The notes below the pieces were generated by a model. That model was not told the DNA's origin, made no database searches, and saw only the letters and a program-made list of their open reading frames with translations. A program made the position numbers and the translations under genes. Of a DNA stretch of 64,000 nucleotides, positions 1-10,577 are shown one piece after another. Within the stretch, counting starts at the first letter, position 1; each line of letters starts with the position of its first letter. The DNA lies in the NCBI GenBank assembly GCA_022592445.1, contig JABYQR010000055.1, forward strand, positions 62,001-126,000. The letters run 5' to 3'. Origin of the DNA: Cytidiella melzeri. Taxonomy: Eukaryota > Basidiomycota > Agaricomycetes > Polyporales > Irpicaceae.

Positions 1-1430
1 AAATGTGAGTACCATGTAATCGCCAATGCCATCTGCAGACGTACCGTGTCTTACGTCTGCTGCAGGGACTCATTCGCGCTGTCATGAGGACATTGATGGG
101 AACCGTCATCAGCTCGAATGAAACAACGCCGCATCTTCCTGATGGAAGAGTCTGGACCAGCGATGATCCTCTTGATCACTCTCGCCGCCTGCGTCCAATC
201 TGGTCTGCCTGGTTGCCAAATGAGATATCCTGGCGAGACGAGGTTGTCGAAAAAGCCAAGAATCAAGGGAAGCAGCTGTACATGGTACCACGCGGGGTTG
301 ACGCCGAGCAATTCTTTGCATCTCTCACCGTAGTAGAATTGCAGAATGCAACCCAGACTTATTGGACGAGTCTGCACCACAAATGGCTCAAGGATTGCAA
401 ATCTGCACAGGAGAAAGAGAAATTAGCTGGCGAGGCTCGCGTGAAACAGCGCAGGGTGACGGTGTGTACTCAGCTTTTCCATATACACCGTGTTTGACAA
501 GTCAAGCTACCTGTAGAAAGTCAAAGCTAGGATTCAAAACCGCGACAAGGTTCCAGAGATTGCGGGACCGGATTACAACTGGATGTTCCTAGCCAAATAC
601 CAGTCAGATGAGTACTCAGCAGCAGAAGATGATTCACCTACCCGTGGCAACAACAACCGGCTGTCGCCTGATAGTGATGATCCTCAAGCATCGCAGGCAG
701 TTGCTGGTCGTATCCGGAACACTGGATCAAAGAAGAAGCCTTCTTCCCAACCGTGGGTCAGAAGGCAGCCTACGTACCGTACGCAAGAGGTGAGCAAACA
801 CACAACCATGCATTCAAGCCGACTCTAACTTCTCTGTCAGATCAATGCACTCTTCAACAAGCTGGATTTGCACTCACACTCAGGTAGTAGACATGCACAC
901 ATCTTGGGCGAACCAATCGACATTCCGCTGCCAAAGCGAGGTCGAGCAAACGCGGCAGATAGCATTGATCGTACTCACATTGATGCTGCTTGGCTAGCGC
1001 AACGTGAGAATTCCAACCAGGACAACGATACCTACATCCGTCCACGATTAGCAAGCGTCGCAGCCAATGAGATGCGAGGCTCGACGCATCATCGAACCAG
1101 CCTGTTGTTTACAATGAAGAACAAAATGGTACGCACGTGGATGACCTTCGAGGTCAACACATGGAAAGTCAGTCTGGTGGAGCCATGGGTAACGAGCACG
1201 AGGCATTTGGTGACGACAGAGCGAGAGACAGAGAGGAGTTTGGCGACAGGCACAGTGAAGGTAATTGGGCTGATGGGAGAGCGCACTTCAGAAGTGGCCA
1301 GCATACGGGAGTGTGGGACAGAGGCCTAGGTGACAACTTGCACGCCAATCGTGATGTCGACGAAGGTAGTCCGCGCTACACATACTCTCAGGATGGCAGT
1401 CAAGACGATGACATGTACGCGTCAGCTTAG
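1..1430 (+). CDS. Accessory protein of the CACTA-like element (5' partial)
   Basis: A multi-exon gene assembled from three reading frames: about 84-460, about 510-790 and 838-1430. The recognisable blocks are GKQLYMVPRGVDAEQFFASL, ATQTYWTSLHHKWL, PDYNWMFLAKYQSDEYS and KKKPSSQPWVRRQPTYRTQE. From memory of basidiomycete genomes, proteins with the 'YNWMFxxxYQSDEYS' block commonly accompany tnp2 transposons; their biochemical role is unknown. An intron with donor GAGGTGAGC at about 787 and acceptor CAG near 840 separates the last two blocks. The C-terminal acidic, Gly/Arg-rich tail (1137-1430) is one frame away from the preceding block, so there is either a short unseen intron or a frameshift between 1070 and 1137. 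The start codon is not identified and is probably left of the window. Confidence 0.6.
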
Positions 1431-1516
1431 TCAAGATTGTCTTCTGCGTCTCCTCCAAGAGCGAGATCCGGCTCTTGTGCGTCCTGTAGTAATAGCAAGT
1501 TTGTGATAACCAATTG

Positions 1517-4500
1517 TCAAGTACGTAGCATGAATTGACCTACATGACATACAGACATTGTGACCCAAAACTCACGCTGTGTCCTGTAAGTGAGTGTTCC
1601 ACACGCAAATTGTGCACACATTCGAGTGATTGGCACGAGCTTGGGGGGGGCTAAACAGTTGGCCTTCCATATGGCCAGACCTAGATCTATCGCACTAGCA
1701 ATGACGAGTGAGATCCGTATATTAAAGGGAAGACATACTCACTGTAAATCCCAGGGCATGCCAGGTGTATGAGGATCTGATATGAATCGCTGCACTACCG
1801 CGCAAGTATGTTCCAGTGGTGCTAAACGGGCATCTGCTCGGAGATGCTTCACATGCAGTACAGCTGCAATGCAAACTGGCTGTCGTCCGTCAATGTACGC
1901 ATGGCGATATGCTTTACCCCCGTGCTTGGCACCAGAGCCATACTTTATGCCGTTGAATGAGACATGACTGTACATCCTAACGGAAGAACAAACAAAGGGT
2001 TCGCCCATGTTTGCAGGTGCCGTGTCTGGCACAAGGGCTAACTCGGCATGCCAAAGGTTCTGCAAATAAATTAGCATGAGGGCATAGAGATTGTGGCCTG
2101 GCGCCACGGCAACATCAGTTTTGAGGTTGATGGCGTGAGAGCGGGACGGATATTCGATAGAACCTACATCCAATCAACTGAGCAAGATACCCTCAAATGC
2201 ATTCAATCTTACCCTCAGCTGTGTTTACTCTGGCAGCCATCGCATTCATGAGCGTGTTGCGTCGCGTGCCTTTATGCCCCCCCCCCCCTGGTAATTCTCC
2301 AGCGTTTGGATCATTTGGCGGTCGCAGTCTGTCGGGTCTTCTAGCGATCGAAGGTGGTTCACCTATAAATCATCAGACACATGTATACACGTAGGCAGGG
2401 GTGTGTAACCAGATCAGAGATGAGGCCATATTTGATCCAGCCACGCATCAGGGTTGCTTCGAGCTCTCCACCAGAATGTCCGTTGTGGCGAAACTGCTTG
2501 AGAAACCCGTTGTGCTGCTCCATTGGATAGCCCCAGTATCCGTATGGAGGGCCGTATGCTAGTAGAAAGTCAGGATTGTGTTCAGAAAGGTGAAAGTTGG
2601 GTGTCAAATGACACCCCATTCGTGCCCACGAGGCACACGCGCGACTGTGGTTTTTGCCAGCGCGCATTACCTCTCTCGGTGTAATAGACCGAGACGCGTA
2701 GATCCGTACAGCAGTGCAGTGGTTGAGGATGTTCCCGTAATGGTCACTGTAGCTACGACTCATCTTGATTTGATCCTCACGTAGGGCCCCCTCGTCGTCG
2801 CTGTCTTGCAAGTCTTCGACTGTTACATTCTGATCAAGTGCACGCACTTCGCGGCGGCGGCCTGCAAGTAGAGATTCTTTTCGGGCTTCAGCTTGGCCTG
2901 CCTTTGTTCACGCTTTGGACCTGGGTGCATCAGTGTTTGGAATCTTGCCGTCAATCTGCCAGGAACAATACAGAGCCACAGGCAGAACATTGGCAAAATT
3001 TCGCCACTGATCTGCTTTCAGGGTTCCCTCATCGACCTCATTACACAATGGGTCGATTAAATGCTGATATGATTACATCCCGGTGACTCACCTTGGCAGG
3101 TATCCGGCCAATGGACCCAGGCCACTCTATTGATGCCAAAAAAGCAGTGAACTTCTCCTTTGGCTTATCGTGGCGATTGCGTGCATTGAGCATTCCTCCA
3201 CCCACTATAATTTCCTGCATGACGTGATGCACCTCCCCTGTAGCGAAGAGTAAGTACGGTAAGCCTGCATCCACGAATACAAACATCTTACCAAGAAACG
3301 TGGCATGCATGAACTCTAGTGGAGAGTTTTGTGCTGGCAGCCAACCGGGCAGCTCGTCAAGTGCTGACCATCGTATACCTTTCATTCGAGCAATCTCCTC
3401 GCGCTCTGCAGCGTCCTTGTTTCGAGCTAAGAATGCGTATTTCAGGTATCGCCAGTCCTTACGCGGTTGAAACTCTATAGGCCGCAAATGTACATCTGAC
3501 AAAGGTCAATCAATTTATAGATTGACTCACTTTGTGGAGTGAAACAGTCCTCGTGTGTGAGCGATGCCACCGTTTGACAGCACCACGGACACATGAAGTA
3601 TTTGCTGGTACACGATCGGAGCCCGGTTACCTTGCGACTTGCAGGTAAATCTGAAGAATTTATGAACACGGACGCGTGAGTAAGCACGCGCTCGTTTACA
3701 CTGTGGGCTCTCAGCGGAACACCTGCCATTCAATCAGATGGCTGCAAATGAGACTGAGATGAAGGGCGTACCATCACCAAGCTGTAACATGTCAGCCACG
3801 AATGGCTCAATGACGGCATTAAGCTGCTCGAGTGAGGGCTCGCCAGGTCCTGGTATGACGCAAAGGAGCACGGTTTCATCGCGATGAAACCGCTTTTGCC
3901 TTGGATTGTTTAAGATGGTAGCGTACATGGCCCCGCACGAGTACTTGCTCGCAAAATTGTTGGTCTTCATGGGAGTAAACCTGTGGCATCGATTAAAATT
4001 GACCACCATAGAGCGCAGCAAGAGGTGGCATACCAGTCAATGTTGATCATGATGAGTAGCCCATTGGGCAACGAGACAAACCGCTGGTTGATTTGTGTGG
4101 TGTCCACGTCCTGAACGCCCCATTCACCACCTTGCCTACGTGATAGCCCTGCTTGCGCAGCACGCCAAGCCCATCCATCGTAGATGTCTCGCAGAGGTGC
4201 ATCTGGATCGGGAAAAGCATCCAATCCCTCTCGGCGATCCGGTGCACACGGTCCTGGCTCATCGTCTGCAGTACGCCAGTGTTGAAATTCTTTGTACTTT
4301 CCTGGACGCAGCATCATGCGTTGGATTTGTGGAATGATGGGGCAAGTGGCTAGGACTTTATTGGGCACGCGTTTCACTTGTTTCTCAAGATGCTTGACGG
4401 TATAGAGACGGCCATCGCAGTCGTCTCGTTAGCATGCTGGTGAGGCTAGTGTGCTGAGTTCATCAGGGTGGTGACGATTCCAGCAAACATCGCAGACAAA

Positions 4501-5432
4501 ATAGTATACCAGATAACAATCAGGGTCAACGCCTAGTCGTCGTTCAACAGTGCGAATGGTTCGCGCCATTGTGTCGAGCCCCGCAATGACCAAACCGCGT
4601 TCCTGACAGGCTTTAAGTGTCTGGTGGTGAGCGTCGAGCTGAGATTGAACAGATTCGTGGGTGGCGTGGTTGAATGTTGCGTCCAGAAAGACGCGAAGGT
4701 AGATATTGCGAATGATGGGATCCTCGTAGAAAGCTGACGGTAAATCCTGATTGACCCCCGGGCAAACATGTCATCCGGCGGTTGGTGTAACTCGTCAAAA
4801 ATATTTTCAAGGTCGACATAGAGAGGGTCCTGCTCTAGGTTGAGCCCAGCATTGTCAGAGGTGGTGTCGTCTTCATCATCTTGTTCTGTCTCAAGGGACT
4901 GGCTTTGAGAGGACTGCCAGTCCGGAAGAGAAGGCGATCGAGAGAAATGCTCATGGTCATTCCAGCGATTGGAATCTGCCAGATTGGAAGCATCAGAAAC
5001 ATTGCGCACAGTGATCACGGGGATTGACATTACCAGAAGCCCTAGATGGATCCAGGTACAATTCATCCAGGTACGGATCTTCACCATCAGCTTCATTTGA
5101 GTCTGAACAAGTCTACTTGCATTGAGTACATTGAGTTTGCTGCACAACAAATGATGGTAACTCACAGGCGGTGGTTCATAGTCCCCTGCGGGATTGCCCA
5201 TGTCCTCCCACTCTCTCTGCTGCGTCATATGATCTGCAGGTTGCGTATGCGCTTCGGAGACGACAGCATGGGCTGTCTTGGCTTTTCTCTTGGGTTCCTC
5301 ATCCAAAGATTGCTCAATCTCTCGCTGCAAGAGCTGCTCACGCTTGAGATGTCGTCGAATCTGCTCGGTGGTGTGAAATTGGCCACCTGCAATCTGACAT
5401 TCCTGACATGGGCAGAGAGTCTTGTGTGGCAT
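1517..5432 (-). CDS. tnp2-family transposase (spliced)
   Basis: Catalyses excision and insertion of the CACTA-like element. The start is taken at 5432, where MPHKTLCPCQECQ begins a small Cys/His motif (CPCQEC, then THE-type T..QIRRHLKRE). In order down the minus strand: an acidic linker; PNKVLATCPIIPQIQRMML (about 4360); RFVSLPNGLLIMINIDWY and CVIPGPGEPSLEQLNAVIEP (3800-4080), a conserved tnp2 region; DLPASRKVTGL and a Cys cluster CPWC (3580-3660); IRWSALDELPGW and FMHATFLGKM (3290-3390); GRIPAK joined across an intron to LKADQWRNFANVLP and APRSK (about 2900-3090); ACASWARMGCHLTPNFHLSE and QHNGFLKQFRHNGHSGGELE (2440-2660); and a C-terminal module with RMYSHVSFNGIKYG (about 1970) and DLGLAIWKANCLAPPK (about 1640-1690), ending near 1517. 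At least seven introns are needed. No stop interrupts the blocks I could join, so the gene may be intact, but exon ends are approximate. Confidence 0.8.
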
Positions 5433-5900
5433 CAGAGAAAATGTGATCAATGGCGGCGAGTGGTGGCAGCATACAGTCAATGAGACGTCTTGACTTGCGC
5501 AACGTCTAGGCTGACTTTCCTAACAAGGCAGGAGACACGTGACATAGAAGCGCTCGCGCGACAAAGCATGATCGGAGTAACACCCTCCAGTACAAATCCG
5601 AGAATCTGCAAATGAATGCGAGTTTTGAGAGAGAGAGAGAGGGTGGAGAGTGTACAGGGGAGAAGGAGTGTTTTGCAGCTCGCCCCCTTCAGATGTCCGT
5701 GAGTGCTCAGCCGAAATCCATCAACGGTCAAGCCGACAGGGCAGTGTCCGATATCCGTCGACGGTTAAGCCGACAGGATATCGACCCTGGCGTTGTTGCC
5801 GGTAGGAAACGAAGGGTCCCAGTAAGCAGCTTCGGGGAGTGTCTTGTAGCAATGTGCTCGAGGGCATGCGGATCCGTGAAGAGAGCGGTTCATGCGACAG
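5433..5900. other. Intergenic: promoter side of the transposase gene
   Basis: No supported gene. Two diverged copies of a short segment ending in AAGCCGACAGG occur at about 5715-5740 and 5755-5780 around TCCGATATCCGTCGACGG. A GAGA run lies at 5628-5642. The right end merges into the GGT-rich tract. Confidence 0.5.
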
Positions 5901-5914
5901 TGTATAGGGCGGTG

Positions 5915-6560
5915 GTTGTAGTCGTAGTAGTGGATGTCGTGGTGGTGGTGGTGGTGGTGGTGGTCGCAGGTAGAGGACAACGACCCATCGCAGCAGATGC
6001 TCCGCTGCGACAGTGTAGGAGGCGGTGGTTGTGGTGGTGGTAGTGGACGTCGTGGATGTGGGCGTGGTCGCAGGTATGTGGTGAGGAAAAGAAGGTGGTG
6101 ATCATACGACACATCGCAGCAGATGCTCCGCTGCGATGGTGTAGGAGGCGGTGGTTGTGGTGGTGGTAGTAGACGTCGTGGTGGTGGTCGTGGTCGCAGG
6201 TAGAGGACAACGACCCATCGCAGCAGATGCTCCGCTGCGATGGTGGACGAGGCGGCGGTTGTGGTCGACGTGGTAGTGGTAGTGGTAGTGGTAGTGGTAG
6301 TGGTAGTGGTAGTGGTAGCGGTAGCGGTTGTGTGGTGTGGAAAAGAAGGTGGCAATCATACGACCCATCGCAGCAGATGCTCCGCTGCGATGGTGTACGA
6401 GGCGGTGGTTGTGGTCGACGTGGTAGTGGTAGTGGTAGTGGTAGTGGTTGTGTGGTGCGGAAAAGAAGGTGGTGATCATACGACCCATCGCAGCAGATGC
6501 TCTGCTGCGATGGTGTACGAGGCAGTGGTTGTGGTTGTGGTAGTGAATGTTGTCGTAGTC
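5915..6560. repeat. GGT-rich minisatellite with five hairpin units (cluster A)
   Basis: Imperfect tandem units of about 104-150 bp. Each contains a GTGGTA/GTGGTG run of variable length and one hairpin. The hairpins lie at 5988-6010, 6114-6136, 6218-6240, 6368-6390 and 6488-6510. In each, a 7-bp stem TCGCAGC/GCTGCGA encloses the 9-nt loop AGATGCTCC (AGATGCTCT in the last). Between units, AAAAGAAGGTGG recurs. Long open frames on both strands here encode only runs of Val, Thr or His and are not credible genes. Confidence 0.85.
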
Positions 6561-6679
6561 GTGGTCGGAGGTAGAGGGCGCAAAAGCAACCCGACAATGC
6601 GCTGGCAAGTTGTCGGTAATGTAATCTATAACGCGGAGCGCCCATAGAACAAGGTTCAATCTCAGGCGCCCAAACCACT

Positions 6680-6940
6680 CTCACTGCCACCACCACGTAC
6701 CACGACGACCACACCACCTCCTCCTCCTGCAACGCCCTCCCACCACCACCACCACCTCCTCCACCACCACCACCACCACCACCACCTCCTCCTCCTCCTC
6801 CTCCACCACCACCTCCTCCTCCTCCTCATTTGCTCTCACCACCGTCAATCTCACCACCGTCAATATCACCACCACCAATATCAACACCACCCACATGTCT
6901 TCCTCCTTCACCACCACAACCACCACCCACATTCCAACTT
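6680..6940. repeat. CCA/CTC trinucleotide tract
   Basis: The plus strand is almost purely pyrimidine-rich CCACCACC and CTCCTCCTC from about 6686 to 6835. It is followed by diverged units of the type TCACCACCGTCAATATCACC to about 6930. The purine strand is GGT/GAG-rich, so this tract mirrors the strand bias of the preceding minisatellite. No gene is supported. Confidence 0.85.
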
Positions 6941-6941
6941 T

Positions 6942-7305
6942 CGGTAGCGGAGCATCTGCTACCGGAGTCCTCCACCGCCAGCTGTACCTCCTCCTCCCCT
7001 CCATACACTCACGGTAGCGGAGAATCTGCTACCGTAGTCCTCGCCCAGCACCTACATCTCGACAACGACCTTCGACACACGTCCTCAGACACGGTAGCGG
7101 AGAATCTGCCACCGTAGTCCTCGCCCAGCACCTACATCTCGACGACGACCTTCGACACACGTCCTCAGACACGGTAGCGGAGAATCTGCCACCGGAGTCC
7201 TCCACCACCAGCAGTACCTCCTCCTCCCCTCCATACACTCACGCTAGCGGAGTATCTGCTACCGGAGTCTTCACCGTTGACTGTCTCGACAGCGGAGCAT
7301 CTGTC
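6942..7305. repeat. Hairpin repeat cluster B, with an 80-bp tandem duplication
   Basis: Five full hairpin units at 6942-6964, 7012-7034, 7092-7114, 7172-7194 and 7242-7264, plus a shortened one at 7288-7305. The stem is CGGTAGC/GCTACCG with the 9-nt loop GGAGCATCT or GGAGAATCT (GGAGTATCT in one copy). The loop is the reverse complement of that in cluster A. Units are 70 or 80 bp apart. The 80-bp unit ending in CAGACACGGTAGCGG is duplicated almost perfectly (about 7035-7114 and 7115-7194). The cluster ends about 130 bp before the start of the next gene and may lie in its promoter or 5' leader. Confidence 0.85.
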
Positions 7306-7432
7306 AATAGTCGCCAAGTTCTCCCTACATCTTGTGCCGTAGACACTCGCTACTCACCGACCCCATCACAAGTTGTAAGTGTCCTACCCTGATCAGATTG
7401 TGCCTCCAAACTAATATCCCTGCAGCGCTGAT

Positions 7433-10400
7433 ATGTCGACCCTCCCCCAAACCCTGCCCAAGCCCTCGGTATTGTGGGCTTCTGAGACCAATATCCCCCG
7501 CTACCCTGGCCTCTATGTCTCTCCCAACATGTCCACTCTCCCGAAGCTTGCGCCGGAAAACCTCACAAAAAACATTGGTCGCCTTCCGCTGCCCTGGCCA
7601 TGGCTCTACATGAGACTGGCCAACCAATTACACTATTGGACCGCGGTCACGCCGAGAGAGACACAGTATACCGGTCTGCTGCAACCGCTGGCGGGAATCA
7701 AGGTAGTCCAAGGCAACGACAACCAGTGGAGGCTGGAGAATGTACAAGAGTGGCGCGACTTGGAGGCTTTCCTGCGCAGAGTCCTCGACGCGATGAAGCG
7801 AACTTTCCCCTTAGGATCGTATACGCCTCTCCTCGTCCAGATAGATCGTAACACGTTTCCCTGGCCACAAGATTATAACTACGATCGCAGCTGGCCAACA
7901 AAAAAACAAGCCAAATCGTTCCTGGGCCTTGTGCGAGGAGTCTTCAGGATTAACGTTTCGAAGGTGACATACGCGGGACATGTATTGCCTAAACATTGGT
8001 TGGACACATTGCAACATAGGAAGCTGGTTTCGGAACACGAGGCACGCATGTTGCGCAGGTCTACAATTTGCCTGGTCGGCGACAAGGCTGACCAGTCAAC
8101 CACTGATAGATTGGGGCTTGTCGTCGACGTCACCGTCGGAGCAATGGGGTCAACACTTGAGAACCTCAAGGATCTCATAAACCACTTTCAATTGCCTGTC
8201 TGGCTGTACTTTGGACCGCGCCCAGCAGTTTCTGAGCACCCTTGGTCCAACGAGTATCTGCCCTCAGCAGTTGAGTTGGAAGCCTCACTTCGACAGCCTG
8301 CAACGCGTTTCGCTTGGGACGAATGGGACGAAGAAGTCGCAGAGGCTCGTGATGTTGTAGGCGTGGAGTCCATGGGCGGCCCCTCATCGTCTTCAGCACC
8401 ATCCTCGTCTTCTGCTTGGGGCTCACTTGATACTCATTGGCCGTCTTCAGCACCATCCTCGTCTTCTGCTTGGGGCTCACTTGACACTCATTGGCCGTCC
8501 TCAGTTGAAGCCACAAACATTGTCCATGTGCCCCCTGCCACCTCGTCGCAAGTGAGCAACGTGACACGCCCACCTGGCCCTCTTTATGTCGCCACGCGAG
8601 GACAAAGTTCGACCACTGGTCAGGCACCGGGTGAAACACCCCAGCAGTTCTTTGCGAGGAGAGAGAAGGTTAGTGCAGCGAAACTCGCCCAAATGAATCC
8701 GGCGCAGAAGGCTCGTGTGCAAGCAAGGGAGGTGCTGCATGCCAATCTCGAACTCCCAAACAAGAGCCACAACTGCCAAGTCTTCAGATGGGAAGAGTCA
8801 GACAACAGCAGCGGCGCCTGGAACAGAGTTCTTGTCGGAAAGCCTCGCTGGCGCGACTTGTGGGCCGACACTGCTCGGTCGCAACGCAGGTACAATGCGG
8901 TGTTCAACGAATTCGACATTTGGGAGGAGCTGGACCCATCTGCTACGACCGAGGATCAGGAATTGGTGGAAAGTTGGGACTACTTTGACGACGCACCGCG
9001 ATTACAGAATCCGCCCATGGCTGCGAGTCCTCAGGCTGAGACATCGCCTGAGTCGCCTTCTTCTCCCTCTCCTCCTCGTCGCCCTCGCTCTCCTCGACGT
9101 CGCTCTCGTTCTCCTCCTCGTCGCTCTCGTTCTCCTCCTCGTCGCTCTCGTTCTCCTCCTCGTCACCCTCGCTCTCCTCGACGTTGCTCTCGTTCTCCTC
9201 CTCGTCGCCCTCCCTCTCCTCGACGTCGTTCTCGCTCGCCTCGACGTCGTTCTCACTCTCCTCGACGTCAACCTCGCACCCCTCCCCTGGCTCCGCAGCC
9301 GATTGCTTCCACCAGTGGAAGTACATCCTCATCCACTCAAATGCCCCAGTCTGGTGCACCCGAGTTGTTGCAGAGGAAAGGCATTGCATTCGACCAGGCT
9401 CTGAGCTATCGCTACGGCATACTCACATCCGCAGCGGTGACGGTCGACGTGGATGAAGAGGCAACGTCGCGAGAAAAAGAGATATACAAGTTTATGGGGG
9501 TCATCAATGAGAAGGTTGGTCCTGGGTATCGCACACCAATGTGTGAACTCTTTTCATACCTCGAGGCCAACCCGCGCGACTTTGTAATGCCGCCACCCAT
9601 GCTCACGGATCTTGTGCCCGGTACTGCCCTAGGACATCCGCTGCACCGTCGAAATGACCTCATTGTTCGGACTGTACTGGACAACAAGCAACACCCTTGC
9701 TACTTTGTGTACGCTCGGGATCCACAGGCCAACGATGTATCATTCTCCCTTTGCCTGGCCGACCCTGTCACCGTGAACCACCTCCTACGATCCGGGGTTG
9801 GTCCCTCGTTGGATGATGTGACTGGCGCATTGCTCAGATGGGGAGTGCCCTTCAACACACTGCAGTCAATCGCGGACCCAACGGTGCTTCAGCCAACTCC
9901 CCCGATGCCCTCTTATTTCAACCTGGTACCGTTAGGGCTCGGACTCATCGAGCATCGTCACAAGTTCACGATTGCGGACTATGAGGACTACCTCGAATAT
10001 CGAGAGGAGGTCATCAAAAGTGTTCAGGGTCGCGCTGCCTTGTTACGGGGCGGCTTGCTGTGGCGACTGGCCCGTGACGCCTATGCAGACGATTCAGCGG
10101 TATACGACGGTCCGAGTGGGTTCCAAACACAGTGTAACCATCGTATACTAGACGGCTTGGACTATGTGGACGATGTATTATTGCCACATCAAGAGGATGT
10201 GATCTGCGGAGTGTACAGGGTCATGCCGGGTAAGTACCATGTTTCTTGGACAAATCACAATGCTGATTATATCTCAGAACACCCCGAGAATGGCCCTTCG
10301 GGTACTGCGTATCGGTTGTGGTGGCCAACTGTAACGACATGGTCGCAATCGGGGGTGGACCTCGACTACTGGAGTGCCAGGAATGAGCAGTTCTTCGTGA

Positions 10401-10549
10401 ACCATTGCAAGGCGATACTGGACGGTAAAGTCCAGCCCAAAACCGCTCAAGAATGGCGCCGGACGTTGCCTCATAGGAAGGCTGCAAAGACGAACGTGCT
10501 GACGAACATTGGTGAACTCTCAGGTCGTGCCTTTCCCGCTGCAATGTAA
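7433..10549 (+). CDS. Large hypothetical protein with an RS-rich central region
   Basis: A 1,038-codon frame. A 51-bp intron in the leader (7375-7425, GTAAGT...CTAATATCCCTGCAG) ends just before the start, which supports this ATG. A second likely intron, 10230-10277 (48 bp, GTAAGT...ATCTCAG), is in frame, so the protein is about 1,022 aa if it is spliced. Visible blocks: WPWLYMRLANQLHYWTAV (about residue 59); LPVWLYFGPRP (about 255); an 18-residue Ser-rich repeat present twice (about 320-355); PGETPQQFFARREK (about 400); VLVGKPRWRDLWADTARSQR (about 470); then about 75 residues of Ser-Pro-Arg-Arg repeats (about 540-620); and a C-terminal part ending with YRLWWPTVTTW and LDYWSARNEQFF. I recall similar large proteins of unknown function as expanded families in Agaricomycetes, often near transposons. 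No catalytic motif is evident. Codon use looks coding throughout and there is no stop. Confidence 0.75.
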   Translation: MSTLPQTLPKPSVLWASETNIPRYPGLYVSPNMSTLPKLAPENLTKNIGRLPLPWPWLYMRLANQLHYWTAVTPRETQYTGLLQPLAGIKVVQGNDNQWRLENVQEWRDLEAFLRRVLDAMKRTFPLGSYTPLLVQIDRNTFPWPQDYNYDRSWPTKKQAKSFLGLVRGVFRINVSKVTYAGHVLPKHWLDTLQHRKLVSEHEARMLRRSTICLVGDKADQSTTDRLGLVVDVTVGAMGSTLENLKDLINHFQLPVWLYFGPRPAVSEHPWSNEYLPSAVELEASLRQPATRFAWDEWDEEVAEARDVVGVESMGGPSSSSAPSSSSAWGSLDTHWPSSAPSSSSAWGSLDTHWPSSVEATNIVHVPPATSSQVSNVTRPPGPLYVATRGQSSTTGQAPGETPQQFFARREKVSAAKLAQMNPAQKARVQAREVLHANLELPNKSHNCQVFRWEESDNSSGAWNRVLVGKPRWRDLWADTARSQRRYNAVFNEFDIWEELDPSATTEDQELVESWDYFDDAPRLQNPPMAASPQAETSPESPSSPSPPRRPRSPRRRSRSPPRRSRSPPRRSRSPPRHPRSPRRCSRSPPRRPPSPRRRSRSPRRRSHSPRRQPRTPPLAPQPIASTSGSTSSSTQMPQSGAPELLQRKGIAFDQALSYRYGILTSAAVTVDVDEEATSREKEIYKFMGVINEKVGPGYRTPMCELFSYLEANPRDFVMPPPMLTDLVPGTALGHPLHRRNDLIVRTVLDNKQHPCYFVYARDPQANDVSFSLCLADPVTVNHLLRSGVGPSLDDVTGALLRWGVPFNTLQSIADPTVLQPTPPMPSYFNLVPLGLGLIEHRHKFTIADYEDYLEYREEVIKSVQGRAALLRGGLLWRLARDAYADDSAVYDGPSGFQTQCNHRILDGLDYVDDVLLPHQEDVICGVYRVMPGKYHVSWTNHNADYISEHPENGPSGTAYRLWWPTVTTWSQSGVDLDYWSARNEQFFVNHCKAILDGKVQPKTAQEWRRTLPHRKAAKTNVLTNIGELSGRAFPAAM
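8388..8498 (+). repeat. 54-bp in-frame tandem duplication
   Basis: Two nearly identical 54-bp units (starting near 8391 and 8445) encode two copies of SSAPSSSSAWGSLDTHWP. They differ by one base, T/C in the GAT/GAC codon, which points to recent slippage within the gene. Confidence 0.85.
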
Positions 10550-10577
10550 CTTCGCGCTTCATCGTCATGTCCTCCAT

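Larger units (their letters stand above)
1..5480. mobile_element. CACTA-like (tnp2-family) DNA transposon, left end outside the window
   Basis: This unit holds a tnp2-type transposase gene on the minus strand and an accessory gene on the plus strand, transcribed towards each other and ending 87 bp apart. Such a convergent two-gene layout is known for fungal CACTA-like elements. I did not find convincing CACTA/TAGTG termini or a target duplication. The right limit is therefore set just beyond the transposase start, and the left limit lies before base 1. The exact boundaries are uncertain; the family assignment rests on the transposase motifs. Confidence 0.65.

Noticed and set aside
1..5480. 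Helitron or KDZ (Kyakuja-Dileera-Zisupton) element
   Set aside because: No Rep/helicase motifs and no KDZ catalytic blocks; the joined minus-strand exons match tnp2-type transposase motifs.
5765..6732. Long minus-strand frames with poly-Thr, His-rich and Pro/Leu repeats, and plus-strand poly-Val/Gly-Ser frames
   Set aside because: They are products of the GGT/CCA microsatellite being open in several frames at once; no motif, start context or intron supports translation.
5988..7305. CRISPR-like array (short palindromic repeats at near-regular spacing)
   Set aside because: The intervals between hairpins are themselves repeats, not unique spacers, there are no cas genes, and the genome is eukaryotic.
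8943..9404. Open frames on both strands antisense or shifted to the RS repeat
   Set aside because: Shadows of the repetitive SPRR-coding DNA; the main frame is continuous for 1,038 codons and contains conserved-looking blocks on both sides.
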